A stretch of DNA of 64,000 nt from Pseudomonas fragi (lineage in GTDB: Bacteria > Pseudomonadota > Gammaproteobacteria > Pseudomonadales > Pseudomonadaceae): the NCBI RefSeq assembly GCF_900105835.1, contig NZ_LT629783.1, forward strand, positions 1,302,001 to 1,366,000, given 5' to 3'. The translations under genes were made by a program, and so were the position numbers. This document shows, piece by piece, positions 25,240-35,050 of the stretch. Under the pieces are notes generated by a model. That model was given only the letters and a program-made list of their open reading frames with translations. It made no database searches and was not told where the DNA came from. Numbering within the stretch: position 1 is the first letter of the stretch; each line of letters opens with the position of its first letter.

Positions 25240-25785
25240 TTAATCTTCGAGGCGCGGGAAGCGGTCGGCGATATCTTCGCCGGTGAAGTTGGCAACCCAG
25301 CCTTCAGGGTTATTGAACAGGCGGATAGCGACAAAATGCGGATGCTCACCCATATCGAACCAGTGCGGCGTGCCTGCTGGCACCGAGATCAGATCGTTCT
25401 TTTCGCACAGCACGGCATACACATAGTCGCCAATATGCAGCGTAAACAAGCCACGACCGGCGACGAAAAAACGTACTTCATCTTCGCCATGACGGTGTTC
25501 GTCGAGGAACTTGGCGCGCAACTCGGCTTTTTGCGGGTGATCGCTGTTGAGGCTGATCACGTCAACCGTGACATAGCCACGTTCGCTCATCAGCCGGTCA
25601 ATCTGGTCGCGATAGGCATGGATCACTTCATCCTGGCTGGCACCGGGCTGGATCGGCGCGGCGGCCTGCCAGCGGTCAAAGCGCACGCCCTGCTCGGCCA
25701 GCGTAGAGGCGATGTCATCAAAGTGGGTCAACACCTTGTTGGGTAATTCCGGGCTCGATACGTGATAAACGGACAGGCTGCTCAT
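25240..25785 (-). CDS. mtnD: acireductone dioxygenase
   Basis: 181 residues, cupin fold. The metal ligands are visible in 'DEHRHGEDEVRFFVAGRGLF' (His, His, Glu) and 'VPAGTPHWFDMGEHPHF' (His). It oxidises the acireductone to the keto acid precursor of methionine when Fe is bound, or to methylthiopropionate and CO with Ni. ATG 25785 has GAGGA upstream. Sits between mtnB and mtnC. Confidence 0.95.
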   Translation of the reverse strand: MSSLSVYHVSSPELPNKVLTHFDDIASTLAEQGVRFDRWQAAAPIQPGASQDEVIHAYRDQIDRLMSERGYVTVDVISLNSDHPQKAELRAKFLDEHRHGEDEVRFFVAGRGLFTLHIGDYVYAVLCEKNDLISVPAGTPHWFDMGEHPHFVAIRLFNNPEGWVANFTGEDIADRFPRLED

Positions 25786-25885
25786 GGGGCTTGGTTCCTC
25801 GGCTTCGGCGCGCTTTCGGCTTTTACAGGCCGTTCAGGCAGACCGTTCAAATCAGGTGGTGAGCTTCTTCACGGTGAAGTCAGCG

Positions 25886-26506
25886 TTAACGATTGAGTAT
25901 TGCGCGGGTCTTGAGTTCGCATTCAAACAAGAATTCGAACGCTTCGATCTGGCGCAAGGCGTCGCTCATACGCGCCCCCCAGGTGTACAGACCATGCCCG
26001 CGGATCAAGTAACCCACGCAATCAGGGTGCGCCTCCAGCCAGGGCTGGACCTTGGCCGCCAGGCGCGCGATGTCCTGGTCATTGTCAAAGATCGGCACCA
26101 GCACCCTGGACTCGTGGGTCGATACGCCACTGAAGGCTTTTTGCAGCTCGTAGTCTTCGAACTCGATGCTGTCGCCCGGCGTGAGGCGCGACAGCACCGT
26201 GGCATTCACCGAGTGGGTGTGCAACACGGCGCCAATGTCAGGGCGCCAGCTGTACAACTGGGTGTGCAGCAGGGTTTCGGCGGACGGTTTCTTGCCCGGT
26301 TCCAGGCTGTTGCCCGCCAGGTCGGTGGCCAACACATCGTCAGGACCCAACTGGCCCTTGTGCTTGCCCGATACTGTCAGCAGCGCCTGGCTGGCCGAAA
26401 GCCGGGTGGAATAGTTGCTGCTGGTGGCCGGTGACCAGCCGCGCGCATATAAAAAGCGCCCGGCTTCAATGATTTCCAAGCTCAGGTGTTCACGGGTAAG
26501 GCTCAT
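25886..26506 (-). CDS. mtnB: methylthioribulose-1-phosphate dehydratase
   Basis: 206 residues, class II aldolase fold. 'GRFLYARGWSPATSSNYSTRLS' is the N-terminal signature and the zinc ligands are in 'VLHTHSVNATVLSRL' and 'YLIRGHGLYTWG'. The active-site Glu is in the 'FEDYELQKAF' region. It overlaps the stop of the upstream MFS gene by four bases (26503-26506), so the transporter and the salvage enzymes share a transcript. Confidence 0.95.
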   Translation of the reverse strand: MSLTREHLSLEIIEAGRFLYARGWSPATSSNYSTRLSASQALLTVSGKHKGQLGPDDVLATDLAGNSLEPGKKPSAETLLHTQLYSWRPDIGAVLHTHSVNATVLSRLTPGDSIEFEDYELQKAFSGVSTHESRVLVPIFDNDQDIARLAAKVQPWLEAHPDCVGYLIRGHGLYTWGARMSDALRQIEAFEFLFECELKTRAILNR

Positions 26507-27651
26507 GGCCTGTCCTCTTGCAGTCGAGTGGCAATGATAACGGCTGCGGCCAGCGCTGCGACGCTCGCCATACTAAAGGTGATAGTGGGGCCCAGGGTGT
26601 TCCAGCTGTAACCGGAATACAGTGCCCCCACTGCGCCGCCGATACCGGCCAGCGTGGCGTACAGGGCCTGGCCCTGGCCTTGCTGGCCGGGACCGAAGCT
26701 GCGCTGCACAAACGTCATGGCCGAGGCATGGAAACTGCCGAAGGTGGCGGCGTGCAGCAGTTGCGCCAACAGCAACACCCACAGGTGTTCGGCAAACGAC
26801 CCCAGCAGCAGCCAGCGCAAGGCGGCGAGGATAAAACTGAACATCAACACCCGGCGCACGGAAAACTTCAGCAGGATGCGGCGCATGGCCAGGAACATCA
26901 GCACTTCGGCCACCACCCCCAGGGCCCAGAGCAAGCCGATCACGCCACGGCTGTAGCCCAGGCCTTCAAGGTGCAGGGTCAGAAAGGTGTAATACGGCCC
27001 GTGGCTCATTTGCATCAGCGCCACACAGGCATAGAACGCCAGCACGCCGGGGCTGAACAGTTGCTTCAGGAACCCGCCTTCCACCAGCTTGCGGCCCAGG
27101 CTGGAGGGCTGCGCATTCGGCACCCACAGGCTGCACAGCACAATCCCGGCCATGATCACGAGCAGCGCCACCGGGTAGATATCCAGGCTCAGCCATTCGA
27201 ACAGGCGGCCCAGGACCACCACGGTAAGGATAAAACCGATCGAGCCCCATAGACGAATCTGACTGTAACGCTCGGGTTGCTCACGCAGATGGGCGAAAGT
27301 GATGACTTCAAACTGCGGCAATACCGCATGCCAGAAGAACGCATGCAGCGCCATCACCAACGCCAGCCAGGCATAGCTCTGGCTGACAAAGATCAGGGCA
27401 AAACTGCACAAGGTACACAGCGCGCCCAGACGCACGATCAGCAGGCGCCGGCCGGTGTAATCCCCAAGCCAACCCCACAGGTTGGGCGCCACGCAGCGCA
27501 TCAGCATGGGGATGGCCACCAGTTCGCCGATTCGCGCACTGGAAAACCCCAGGTGATTGAAGTACAGCGCCAGAAACGGCGCTGTGGCACCGAGCAAGGC
27601 GAAATAGAAAAGATAGAAACCTGACAGGCGCCAGTAAGGAAGTGTCGCCAC
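26503..27651 (-). CDS. MFS transporter, HcaT-like
   Basis: About 382 residues and 12 helices. 'WRLSGFYLFYFALLGATAPFLALYFNHLGFSSARIGELVAIPMLMRCVAPNLWGWLGDYTGRR' resembles the 3-phenylpropionate permease/nucleoside:H+ symporter-like MFS group. The start is uncertain: GTG 27651 gives the usual N-terminus, while the frame is open back into aroC. It is coupled to mtnB by a four-base overlap, which suggests uptake or export of a methylthio compound; that is inference from position. Confidence 0.8.
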   Translation of the reverse strand: MATLPYWRLSGFYLFYFALLGATAPFLALYFNHLGFSSARIGELVAIPMLMRCVAPNLWGWLGDYTGRRLLIVRLGALCTLCSFALIFVSQSYAWLALVMALHAFFWHAVLPQFEVITFAHLREQPERYSQIRLWGSIGFILTVVVLGRLFEWLSLDIYPVALLVIMAGIVLCSLWVPNAQPSSLGRKLVEGGFLKQLFSPGVLAFYACVALMQMSHGPYYTFLTLHLEGLGYSRGVIGLLWALGVVAEVLMFLAMRRILLKFSVRRVLMFSFILAALRWLLLGSFAEHLWVLLLAQLLHAATFGSFHASAMTFVQRSFGPGQQGQGQALYATLAGIGGAVGALYSGYSWNTLGPTITFSMASVAALAAAVIIATRLQEDRP

Positions 27652-27685
27652 GGCCGTCAGACCGTGACGCTCAACAATCCCTGCA

Positions 27686-28777
27686 TTACAACTGGCCCAG
27701 CACGGGCGTGCTGACGCTAACGTCGGCGTTCTGGCCACGGTGACGCAGCAAGTGGTCCATCAGCACGATGGCCATCATGGCTTCGGCAATCGGCGTGGCA
27801 CGAATGCCCACGCACGGGTCATGACGGCCCTTGGTGATCACGTCTACCGGGTTGCCGTGCACGTCAATCGAACGCCCCGGGGTGGTGATGCTCGAGGTTG
27901 GCTTGAGGGCCAGGTGGGCAACGATTGGCTGGCCCGAGGAAATACCGCCCAGGATGCCACCGGCGTTGTTGCTCAGGAAACCTTCAGGGGTCATCTCGTC
28001 GCGGTGCTCGGTGCCGCGCTGGGCAACACTGGCAAAACCGGCACCGATCTCGATGCCCTTGACCGCGTTGATGCTCATCAGCGCATGGGCCAGCTCGGCG
28101 TCCAGGCGGTCGAAAATCGGCTCGCCCAGCCCCGGAATCACCCCTTCGGCGACCACGGTGATTTTGGCGCCGACCGAATCCTGGTCACGGCGCAATTGAT
28201 CCATGTAGGCCTCAAGCTCCGGTACTTTGTCCGGGTCCGGGCTGAAAAAGGCATTTTGCTCGACCGAGTCCCAGGTCTTGAACGGGATTTCAATCGGGCC
28301 CAACTGGCTCATGTAGCCGCGAATCACGATGCCCTGGGTGGCCAGGTATTTTTTCGCGATGGCACCTGCAGCCACACGCATGGCCGTTTCACGCGCCGAG
28401 CTGCGACCGCCGCCGCGGTAATCGCGCTCGCCGTATTTATGGTGGTAGGTGTAATCGGCGTGGGCCGGGCGAAACAGATCCTTGATCGCCGAGTAGTCCT
28501 TGGACTTCTGGTCGGTGTTGCGGATCAGCAGGCCAATGGCGCAACCGGTAGTGCGACCTTCAAACACCCCGCTGAGGATTTCGACTTCGTCGGCTTCCTG
28601 ACGCTGGGTGGTGTGGCGGCTGGTGCCGGGCTTGCGTCGATCCAGGTCACGCTGCAGATCTTCAAGGGACAGCTCCAGCCCTGGCGGGCAGCCATCAACA
28701 ATGGCGACCAACGCCGGACCATGGCTTTCGCCAGCGGTGGTGACAGTGAACAGCTTGCCGTAGGTATTGCCGGACAT
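27686..28777 (-). CDS. aroC: chorismate synthase
   Basis: 363 residues. All three family signatures are present: '[21 protein letters not shown]' near the start, '[27 protein letters not shown]' and '[29 protein letters not shown]' near the end. It converts EPSP to chorismate with reduced FMN. First gene of the minus-strand series that continues with the MFS and mtn genes. Confidence 0.97.
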   Translation of the reverse strand: MSGNTYGKLFTVTTAGESHGPALVAIVDGCPPGLELSLEDLQRDLDRRKPGTSRHTTQRQEADEVEILSGVFEGRTTGCAIGLLIRNTDQKSKDYSAIKDLFRPAHADYTYHHKYGERDYRGGGRSSARETAMRVAAGAIAKKYLATQGIVIRGYMSQLGPIEIPFKTWDSVEQNAFFSPDPDKVPELEAYMDQLRRDQDSVGAKITVVAEGVIPGLGEPIFDRLDAELAHALMSINAVKGIEIGAGFASVAQRGTEHRDEMTPEGFLSNNAGGILGGISSGQPIVAHLALKPTSSITTPGRSIDVHGNPVDVITKGRHDPCVGIRATPIAEAMMAIVLMDHLLRHRGQNADVSVSTPVLGQL

Positions 28778-28968
28778 GCAGGGCGCTCCGCGAAATCAGC
28801 CGATAAAGTTCAGCCCAGGATCAATTCAAGTCTGGTTGCAGCACAACAGAGGTTGAACAGATCCCAGATAACCAAATGCGCCAGTATACGCAGGCTACCT
28901 CTGTAGTTCATCCTCGAACCTTACTCATCCGGGTTTGTCCAACCGGCACATTAGACAATGATGGCGCT

Positions 28969-29973
28969 ATGATGCTGCGAATACTCTTACTAGCACTGAC
29001 CCTGTTTGGCTTTGGCACCCAGGCCCTCGCGGCCCCGTCCTCCAATGTGCTGCTGCGGCCCATTGAGCTGGATACCGGCTCCGGCACGCTGTATGGCTCG
29101 CTGGTTTTGCCCAAGAGTGACAAGCCCGTGCCCGTGGTGCTGATTATTGCCGGTTCCGGCCCGACCGACCGCGACGGCAACAACCCCATGGGTGGACGCA
29201 ACGATGCCCTGAAAAAACTGGCCTGGCGCCTGGCCCAGAGCAATATCGCCAGCGTGCGCTTCGACAAGCGCGGCATAGCGCAAAGCCAGCCCGCCGGGCC
29301 TGACGAGGAAAAGCTCAATTTCGATCAGTATGTGGCTGACGCCGTAGCCTGGGGCGAAAAACTTAAAAGCGACCCGCGCTTTGGCAAGGTGTTTGTCCTC
29401 GGCCACAGTGAAGGCGCCATGATCGCCAGCCTGGCCGCGCCACAAATCGGCGCTGCCGGGGTGGTTTCCATTGCCGGTACGGGCCGCCCGGTGGGTGTGC
29501 TGCTGCGTGAGCAGTTGCAACGCAACCATTTGCCACCTGCCCAGCTCAAGCGCAGTTTTGAGCTGATCAGCAGCCTGGAAGCCGGCAAAACCGACGACAA
29601 CGTGCCCAAGGATCTGCAACTGGTGTTCCGCCCCAGCGTGCAGCCGTACATGATCAGCCTGTTGCGCCATGACCCGGCAGCCGCTTTCGCCGCACTGAAA
29701 ATGCCGGCCATGATCATCCAGGGCACCCACGACATTCAGGTCGATGTCAAGGACGCCCGCCTGCTCAAGGCGGCCAAACCGGATGCCGTGCTCACGCTGA
29801 TCAATGGCATGAACCATGTGATGCGCATCGTGCCGATGGACATGAAACGCCAGGTTCAGTCTTATAACGATCCCAATCAGCGCCTGGCCGGCGAACTGGG
29901 CGATAGAACTGTGCGCTTTATCACGAAAGTGAACGCAGGCCAGCCCTACAGTACGGCGCATAACGGCCGATAA
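28969..29973 (+). CDS. secreted alpha/beta hydrolase
   Basis: About 334 residues from ATG 28969 (ATG 28972 is equally possible). The N-terminus is a classical signal peptide (LRILLLALTLFGFGTQALAA), so the enzyme is periplasmic. The nucleophile is in 'VLGHSEGAMIA', the oxyanion loop in 'IIAGSGPTDRDGNN', and the Asp/His of the triad in 'IQGTHDIQVDV' and 'INGMNHVMR'. The serine-aminopeptidase/dienelactone hydrolase-like group fits best. Divergent from aroC. Confidence 0.87.
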   Translation: MMLRILLLALTLFGFGTQALAAPSSNVLLRPIELDTGSGTLYGSLVLPKSDKPVPVVLIIAGSGPTDRDGNNPMGGRNDALKKLAWRLAQSNIASVRFDKRGIAQSQPAGPDEEKLNFDQYVADAVAWGEKLKSDPRFGKVFVLGHSEGAMIASLAAPQIGAAGVVSIAGTGRPVGVLLREQLQRNHLPPAQLKRSFELISSLEAGKTDDNVPKDLQLVFRPSVQPYMISLLRHDPAAAFAALKMPAMIIQGTHDIQVDVKDARLLKAAKPDAVLTLINGMNHVMRIVPMDMKRQVQSYNDPNQRLAGELGDRTVRFITKVNAGQPYSTAHNGR

Positions 29974-30024
29974 ACCGGTGTCGGCCGCCTTGCATTGCTG
30001 ACATCAGCACAGGATCGAGCCGTT

Positions 30025-30816
30025 ATGAGCGACACCCCATCACAACCCGCCGGGCCCGAGGCACCGGCAGTGCCCGAGGCCCCGCCGCTGCCTTGGGCAG
30101 ACGTGCACCCTGAGCATTGCCGGATGCTGCGCCTCGCCCCACTGCCCACTGACCGCAGCACCGGGGCGCGGCCCTTGCGCTTTGTGCAGTTCGCATTTGC
30201 CGAACGCCACAGCAAGGACCTCAGCTTGCTGCGCATGGCCATCACCCTGCCCGGCCAACGCGTGCGCAGCGAGCAAAACCAGCTCGATGTATGGGTCGAC
30301 CACACCACCCACCATGTGCGTTTCAGCCCTGAGCGTGGCTTGCAGACTGAGCCGGTGAACCGCGGGATCGGCCGTTTTCTGCTGGCGCAGGCGGCATTGT
30401 GGGCGCAAAAAAAATGGCCGCACTACCGCGTGGACGGCATCGACCTGCCCAGCCGGGATGCCCTGAATGAAGACAGCCGCCTGCGTCGCGATCATTTTTT
30501 GCGGGTGCAGGGGTTTGATGTGGTGTATGCCGACGCCCTGTTTCTCAAGGCACGGATCGAAGCCATGCAAGTGGGCGAATTGCTGGACAGCTGGAATGGC
30601 GAAAAACTTCAGTTCCTCGACGTGCTTGAGACTGCGCAAATGCTCCAGCAGGCCGAACAGAACCTGCAGGAACAAGAGGTAAAACTGCGGGAAAAAGAAG
30701 AAAAGCTCGGCAGGTATCAGCGCGAAGAAATGGGCTTGCGCTTTACCATCACCTGCCTGGTGGCCTTTGCGGTATTCCAGGCAGGGTTGTTGATCTGGAT
30801 TGCGACCCACCGCTAG
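30025..30816 (+). CDS. acetyltransferase-like domain with coiled coil and tail anchor
   Basis: 263 residues. A Pro-rich N-terminus, then a domain of ~170 residues with a GNAT-like helix/turn (NRGIGRFLLAQAALWAQKKWP) and a 'DHFLRVQGFDVVYAD' strand. A long coiled coil (LETAQMLQQAEQNLQEQEVKLREKEEKLGRYQREE) and a single C-terminal membrane helix (FTITCLVAFAVFQAGLLIWIATHR) follow. The GNAT assignment is tentative because the acetyl-CoA loop is short. The protein should be tethered to the inner membrane facing the cytoplasm. Confidence 0.7.
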   Translation: MSDTPSQPAGPEAPAVPEAPPLPWADVHPEHCRMLRLAPLPTDRSTGARPLRFVQFAFAERHSKDLSLLRMAITLPGQRVRSEQNQLDVWVDHTTHHVRFSPERGLQTEPVNRGIGRFLLAQAALWAQKKWPHYRVDGIDLPSRDALNEDSRLRRDHFLRVQGFDVVYADALFLKARIEAMQVGELLDSWNGEKLQFLDVLETAQMLQQAEQNLQEQEVKLREKEEKLGRYQREEMGLRFTITCLVAFAVFQAGLLIWIATHR

Positions 30817-30847
30817 TCGCAGAAATGGCTATGGGCTGCGCACGACT

Positions 30848-30933
30848 GTGGGAGCCGGGCTTGCCCGCGATGCCATCACCACGGTTTGTCAGTGAAACCG
30901 CAGCACTCCAATCGCGGGCAAGCCCGCTCCCAC
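30848..30933. repeat. REPIN, family A
   Basis: GTGGGAGCCGGGCTTGCCCG at the left (one extra C relative to the consensus) and the reverse complement of the consensus at the right, 86 bases, between the tail-anchored protein gene and prmB. Confidence 0.95.
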
Positions 30934-30964
30934 AAGAGATGTTCCCGCATCAAGCCCTTGTAAA

Positions 30965-31873
30965 TCAAACCCGCGACGCAAACAGCGCCTGATGCTCGCG
31001 GCACTGCTCGGCGGTCAGCATGAACACGCCGTGACCACCGCGTTCGAACTCCAGCCAGGCAAAATCGACTTCCGGGTAGAGCGACTCGACATGCACCTGG
31101 CTGTTGCCCACTTCCACAATCAGCAAGCCCTTTTCAGTCAGATGATCCGCCGCTTCGGCCAGCATCCGGCGTACCAGGTTCAGACCGTCGTCACCACAGG
31201 CCAGGCCCAGTTCCGGCTCATGCTGGTACTCGGCAGGCATATCGGCAAAGTCTTCAGCATCGACATACGGCGGGTTGGACACGATCAGGTCGAAGCGCTG
31301 CCCCGGCAAGCCATCAAAGCCGTCGCCCTGCACGGTGTACACGCGCTCATCAACACCGTGGCGCTCGATGTTCTGGTTGGCCACTTCAAGGGCCTCGAAG
31401 GACAGGTCAGCCAGTACCACTTCAGCGTTCTGGAACTCATAGGCACAGGCGATGCCGATACAGCCCGAACCGGTACACAGGTCAAGAATGCGCGCAGGCT
31501 CGGCAGCCAGCCACGGTTCGAAACGCTTTTCGATCAACTCGCCAATCGGCGAGCGCGGGATCAGCACGCGCTCATCGACGATAAACGACATGCCGCAGAA
31601 CCAGGCTTCACCTAGCAGGTAGGCCGTCGGCACGCGCTCTTCGATACGGCGCTTGAGCAAATGTTGCAGGTTGACCAGTTCATCGTCTTCAAGACGACAA
31701 TCGAGATAACTGTCAGCGATTTCCCACGGCAAGTTCAGCGCACCCAACACCAATTGACGCGCTTCGTCCCAGGCATTGTCGGTACCATGACCAAAGAACA
31801 GCTCTTCCCCATGAAAGTGGCTGACGGCCCAGCGAATATGGTCGCGCAGAGTGCGCAGGCGGGAAGTGATCAA
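30965..31873 (-). CDS. prmB: ribosomal protein L3 N5-glutamine methyltransferase
   Basis: 302 residues. SAM-binding motif I is '[16 protein letters not shown]', the catalytic motif is '[16 protein letters not shown]', and the helical N-terminal substrate domain has '[39 protein letters not shown]', which separates PrmB from PrmC. The start is TTG 31873, supported by GAGGAG eight bases upstream; no in-frame ATG is as good. It methylates Gln of ribosomal protein L3. Confidence 0.93.
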   Translation of the reverse strand: MITSRLRTLRDHIRWAVSHFHGEELFFGHGTDNAWDEARQLVLGALNLPWEIADSYLDCRLEDDELVNLQHLLKRRIEERVPTAYLLGEAWFCGMSFIVDERVLIPRSPIGELIEKRFEPWLAAEPARILDLCTGSGCIGIACAYEFQNAEVVLADLSFEALEVANQNIERHGVDERVYTVQGDGFDGLPGQRFDLIVSNPPYVDAEDFADMPAEYQHEPELGLACGDDGLNLVRRMLAEAADHLTEKGLLIVEVGNSQVHVESLYPEVDFAWLEFERGGHGVFMLTAEQCREHQALFASRV

Positions 31874-32145
31874 TGGTCTTACTCCTCAAAATCGATCGGC
31901 GATTCTAACAGCCAAACCCCGACGCGCCAAAGTTGTGGCCGTGGTTACACAGCAGCGTGTTTTTAAAAGTAAGACTGTGCGCAAAAAAATGTCAGAATCG
32001 TACCAATCTGTACATTTTATGGTGACAGAACAAGTTCTTGACATCGCTGCAGGCCAACAACCACAACGCTTGCACGCGAGGCGATTCACATAAGCGTTCC
32101 GCCAGTGGAGAATGTCTCAAAAGCCCCATTCAAAGGAGCCCCCGA

Positions 32146-32736
32146 ATGCCCGCTTTAAAGACGATGTTTCAACTCACAGGTCGTGGTTATGCCGCAGCCA
32201 ATCTGAGCAATGCCAGCCTGCTGATCATCGATGCACAAAATGAGTACCTGAGCGGGCCACTGGCCCTGTCCGGCATGGACGCGGCCACCGCCAACATCGC
32301 CCGTCTGCTTGAAGCTGCGCGCAAGGCCAGGCGCCCGGTTATCCATATCCGTCACCTGGGCACCGTGGACGGCATGTTCGACCCCCAGGGCGAGCGTGGC
32401 GCATTCATCAAGGGCCTTGAGCCACAGGGTGATGAGCTGATCATCGAAAAGCGCATGCCCAACGCCTTCAACGACACCGGCCTGCAAAAGGCCCTGGAAA
32501 ACCTGGGTTCGCTGGATGTCATCGTCTGCGGCTTCATGAGCCACTCCAGCGTCAGCACCACCGTGCGTGCGGCCAAGGACTACGGCTTGCGCTGCACCCT
32601 GGTGTCAGACGCCTGCGCCACTCGCGACCTGCCGACTGCAGATGGCATCATCAGCGCCGAGCAAGTGCAAAAAGCCGAAATGGCCATCATGAACGACAAC
32701 TTTGCCACCCTGACGCTGACCCAAAACCTGATTTGA
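32146..32736 (+). CDS. isochorismatase-fold hydrolase lacking the catalytic Cys
   Basis: 196 residues from ATG 32146, with AGGAG upstream. Asp in 'LLIIDAQNEYL' and Lys in 'IIEKRMPNAF' match the fold. At the position of the nucleophile Cys, 'VIVCGFMSHSSVSTTVRAA', there is Ser135; a Cys lies earlier in the strand but not at the catalytic position. It shares this change with the otherwise distant protein at 8792. Nearby prmB and smr are housekeeping genes and give no hint of a substrate. Confidence 0.82.
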   Translation: MPALKTMFQLTGRGYAAANLSNASLLIIDAQNEYLSGPLALSGMDAATANIARLLEAARKARRPVIHIRHLGTVDGMFDPQGERGAFIKGLEPQGDELIIEKRMPNAFNDTGLQKALENLGSLDVIVCGFMSHSSVSTTVRAAKDYGLRCTLVSDACATRDLPTADGIISAEQVQKAEMAIMNDNFATLTLTQNLI

Positions 32737-32880
32737 TCGGCCCCGGGCCAGGGCGGGCGACCTGTGCAACCGCCCCTCCTTGCCCCTGCTACCCGCAAGC
32801 AATTGCCAATTTCACGGCAAGCAGGAACAACCTGCCCAAGTGCCGGTCGAAGGGCCGATACCCTTTAAGGAAAGATCGGA

Positions 32881-33201
32881 ATGAAGATCTCCGATGGTTT
32901 TGATGCTCGGCGCTTGCGCCCCAAGGCCCACCGCGACTGGGGCTCACGCCTGGTCCTGATATTTGCCGCACTGTTGATCCTGTGTGGCGTGCTGTTGCTG
33001 CTGGCCGGCGCCGCCAGCCTGATTGGCCGCCCGGGAGCCCTGGGCGAGCTTAATGCCAGCCCCGCAGGGGCTGCGCTGGTGCTGGTGTTCGGCCTGCTGG
33101 TGAGCTGGCTGGGGGTGTGGATGTGGCGCCGACGCCGACGCCTGATGCGCAAGCCGTTTGGCCTGAACATGGCTCCCCACCTGATGAAAAAGCACGACTG
33201 A
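32881..33201 (+). CDS. small two-helix membrane protein
   Basis: 106 residues with two membrane spans (LVLIFAALLILCGVLLLLAGAASLI and LVLVFGLLVSWLGVWMW), a strongly basic loop after the second (RRRRRLMRKP) and a His-containing C-terminus. AAGGAAAG precedes ATG 32881. No family recognised. The gene lies between the isochorismatase-like and Smr genes on the same strand. Confidence 0.7.
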   Translation: MKISDGFDARRLRPKAHRDWGSRLVLIFAALLILCGVLLLLAGAASLIGRPGALGELNASPAGAALVLVFGLLVSWLGVWMWRRRRRLMRKPFGLNMAPHLMKKHD

Positions 33202-33264
33202 CGCATATCCGCCGCCCGATTGTCGTCGACTTGGGTAAACTGGCCGCCCTTCGCGGAGGCTGAC

Positions 33265-33822
33265 ATGCAAGACGACGACTTTTCCCTGTTCAAAAACGAG
33301 ATCCGCGGTGTCAAACCGATCAAGCATGATCGCGCCGACACCGGCAAACCCAAAGCTGACCGTGCGCAGCTGGCCAAATTGCGCCAGAACGCCATTGTGC
33401 GCAGCAATACGACCATCATCGACGGCCTGTCAGACCAGTTTGTGATTGATGTAGGCCCTGAAGATCAACTCAGCTGGGCCCGTGACGGCGTGCAGGAAAG
33501 CCAGATGCGCAAGCTCAAGCTGGGCCAGATCGCCTTTGAAGGCAGCCTGGACCTGCACGGCATGACCGTCGAAAAGGCCCGCGAGACCCTTTGGGAGTTC
33601 CTTGGCGAAGCTGTGCGCCTTGAAGTGCGCTGCGTGCGCGTCACCCACGGCAAGGCCGTGCGCCTGGACGGCAAGCGCCCGATGATCAAGAGCCACGTCA
33701 ACACCTGGCTGCGCCAGCACTCCCAGGTACTGGGCTTCTGCTCCTGCCAGGCCAAACATGGCGGCGCAGGCGCGGTGTATGTGATGCTCAAACGCACCAT
33801 GATGGAGGGGCGCGACGAGTAA
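33265..33822 (+). CDS. Smr-domain endonuclease-like protein
   Basis: 185 residues. The Smr domain covers residues ~90-180, with '[19 protein letters not shown]', '[26 protein letters not shown]' and '[15 protein letters not shown]'. The N-terminal '[22 protein letters not shown]' segment is typical of the stand-alone SmrA/SmrB proteins. SmrB in E. coli cleaves mRNA at collided ribosomes using DLHG and GxxG motifs. Here the DLHG is present and HGKA replaces HGKG. Which paralogue it is cannot be settled by eye. Confidence 0.88.
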   Translation: MQDDDFSLFKNEIRGVKPIKHDRADTGKPKADRAQLAKLRQNAIVRSNTTIIDGLSDQFVIDVGPEDQLSWARDGVQESQMRKLKLGQIAFEGSLDLHGMTVEKARETLWEFLGEAVRLEVRCVRVTHGKAVRLDGKRPMIKSHVNTWLRQHSQVLGFCSCQAKHGGAGAVYVMLKRTMMEGRDE

Positions 33823-33899
33823 CAGCGTGTCATCACGCTTGCAGCGTCGTGCCAGCCCCCGTACCCTTACTCTTTGCGAAAAATCCCACAGGTAGATTA

Positions 33900-34445
33900 A
33901 TGTCCCTGGAACAAAACTACACCGCGATCCTCGGTCAACTCGGCGAAGACGTTTCCCGTGAAGGCCTGCTGGATACGCCAAAGCGTGCCGCCAAAGCCAT
34001 GCAGTACCTCTGCCGCGGCTATGAGCAAACCCTGGAAGAAGTCACCAACGGTGCCTTGTTCAGCTCTGACAACAGCGAAATGGTGCTGGTCAAGGACATC
34101 GAGTTGTATTCGTTGTGCGAACATCACCTGCTGCCGTTTATCGGCAAGGCCCATGTTGCCTATATTCCGAGCGGCAAGGTGCTGGGCCTGTCGAAAGTGG
34201 CGCGCATTGTCGATATGTACGCCCGTCGCCTGCAGATCCAGGAAAACCTGAGCCGCCAGATCGCCGACGCAGTGATGCAAGTCACCGGCGCCCTGGGCGT
34301 TGCCGTGGTGATCGAGGCCAAGCACATGTGCATGATGATGCGCGGTGTCGAGAAGCAGAACTCGTCGATGATCACCTCGGTGATGCTGGGTGAGTTCCGC
34401 GAAAACGCCGCCACGCGCAGCGAGTTTCTCAGCCTGATCAAGTAA
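33900..34445 (+). CDS. folE: GTP cyclohydrolase I
   Basis: 181 residues from ATG 33900. Zinc ligands are in '[19 protein letters not shown]' and '[21 protein letters not shown]', with catalytic His residues in the first. It makes dihydroneopterin triphosphate, the first step of folate synthesis. Own terminator immediately after. Confidence 0.96.
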   Translation: MSLEQNYTAILGQLGEDVSREGLLDTPKRAAKAMQYLCRGYEQTLEEVTNGALFSSDNSEMVLVKDIELYSLCEHHLLPFIGKAHVAYIPSGKVLGLSKVARIVDMYARRLQIQENLSRQIADAVMQVTGALGVAVVIEAKHMCMMMRGVEKQNSSMITSVMLGEFRENAATRSEFLSLIK

Positions 34446-34461
34446 CTGCTGCACCAAAAAG

Positions 34462-34488
34462 ACCGGCGTTTATCGCCGGTTTTTTTTC
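34462..34488 (+). terminator. terminator of folE
   Basis: ACCGGCG / CGCCGGT with a five-base loop and a run of nine T. Confidence 0.92.
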
Positions 34489-34545
34489 GCCTGCGCAATT
34501 TCAGGTAAGCTGCCACCCTTCTTATTTGCCCATGAGGCTTTTACT

Positions 34546-34917
34546 GTGTTTATCAAAGCGCTTCGCGTAGGCCTGGGTCAGCTCATCATCGCTGGCGATT
34601 TCGTGACCCGTCCAAGCAAAAAGCAGCGCCCTGCCGCCGCTCAGGCTCAGGTCGACCAGGCTGCCAAGGGCCTGACCCTGTATCAGTTCCATGCCTGCCC
34701 GTTCTGTGTAAAAACCCGCCGCACCCTGCGCCGCCTGAATGTGCCGGTTGCCCTGCGTGACGCGAAGAACAACGAGCAGGACCGCCAGACCCTGCTGGAG
34801 CAAGGCGGCAAGATCAAGGTGCCGTGCCTGCGGATTGAAGAAGATGGCAAGACCACCTGGATGTATGAGTCCAAGGTGATCATTGATTACCTGAACCAGC
34901 GGTTTGCGGGCATTTAA
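34546..34917 (+). CDS. glutaredoxin-domain protein
   Basis: 123 residues from GTG 34546, with GAGG eight bases upstream. A hydrophobic N-terminal stretch is followed from residue ~42 by a glutaredoxin/GST-N fold with the redox motif CPFC ('YQFHACPFCVKTRRTLRRL'), cis-Pro in 'IKVPCLRI' and 'MYESKVIIDYLNQRF'. It probably reduces disulfides or glutathione mixed disulfides; the N-terminal helix could tether it to the membrane. Confidence 0.87.
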   Translation: MFIKALRVGLGQLIIAGDFVTRPSKKQRPAAAQAQVDQAAKGLTLYQFHACPFCVKTRRTLRRLNVPVALRDAKNNEQDRQTLLEQGGKIKVPCLRIEEDGKTTWMYESKVIIDYLNQRFAGI

Positions 34918-34920
34918 GCC

Positions 34921-35038
34921 AAAAGCCCCTCACCCTGGCCCTCTCCCGGAGGGAGAGGGAACTGACCACGCACGAACTCAAGAACACTGCAAATCTGCTC
35001 CCTCTCCCTTTGGGAGAGGGTTGGGGTGAGGGGCTTTT
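34921..35038. repeat. CCCTCTCCC-type intergenic repeat, family C
   Basis: Two palindromes (CCCTCTCCCGGAGGGAGAGGG and CCCTCTCCCTTTGGGAGAGGG) flanked by AAAAGCCCCTCACCC and GGGTGAGGGGCTTTT. The whole 118 bases is an imperfect inverted repeat between convergent grx and gst genes and probably also ends their transcripts. Confidence 0.9.
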
Positions 35039-35050
35039 ACGACCTGTCGC

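Noticed and set aside
34921..35038. Possible CRISPR or tandem repeat array
   Set aside because: Two palindromes facing each other, not regularly spaced direct repeats with unique spacers; there are no cas genes.
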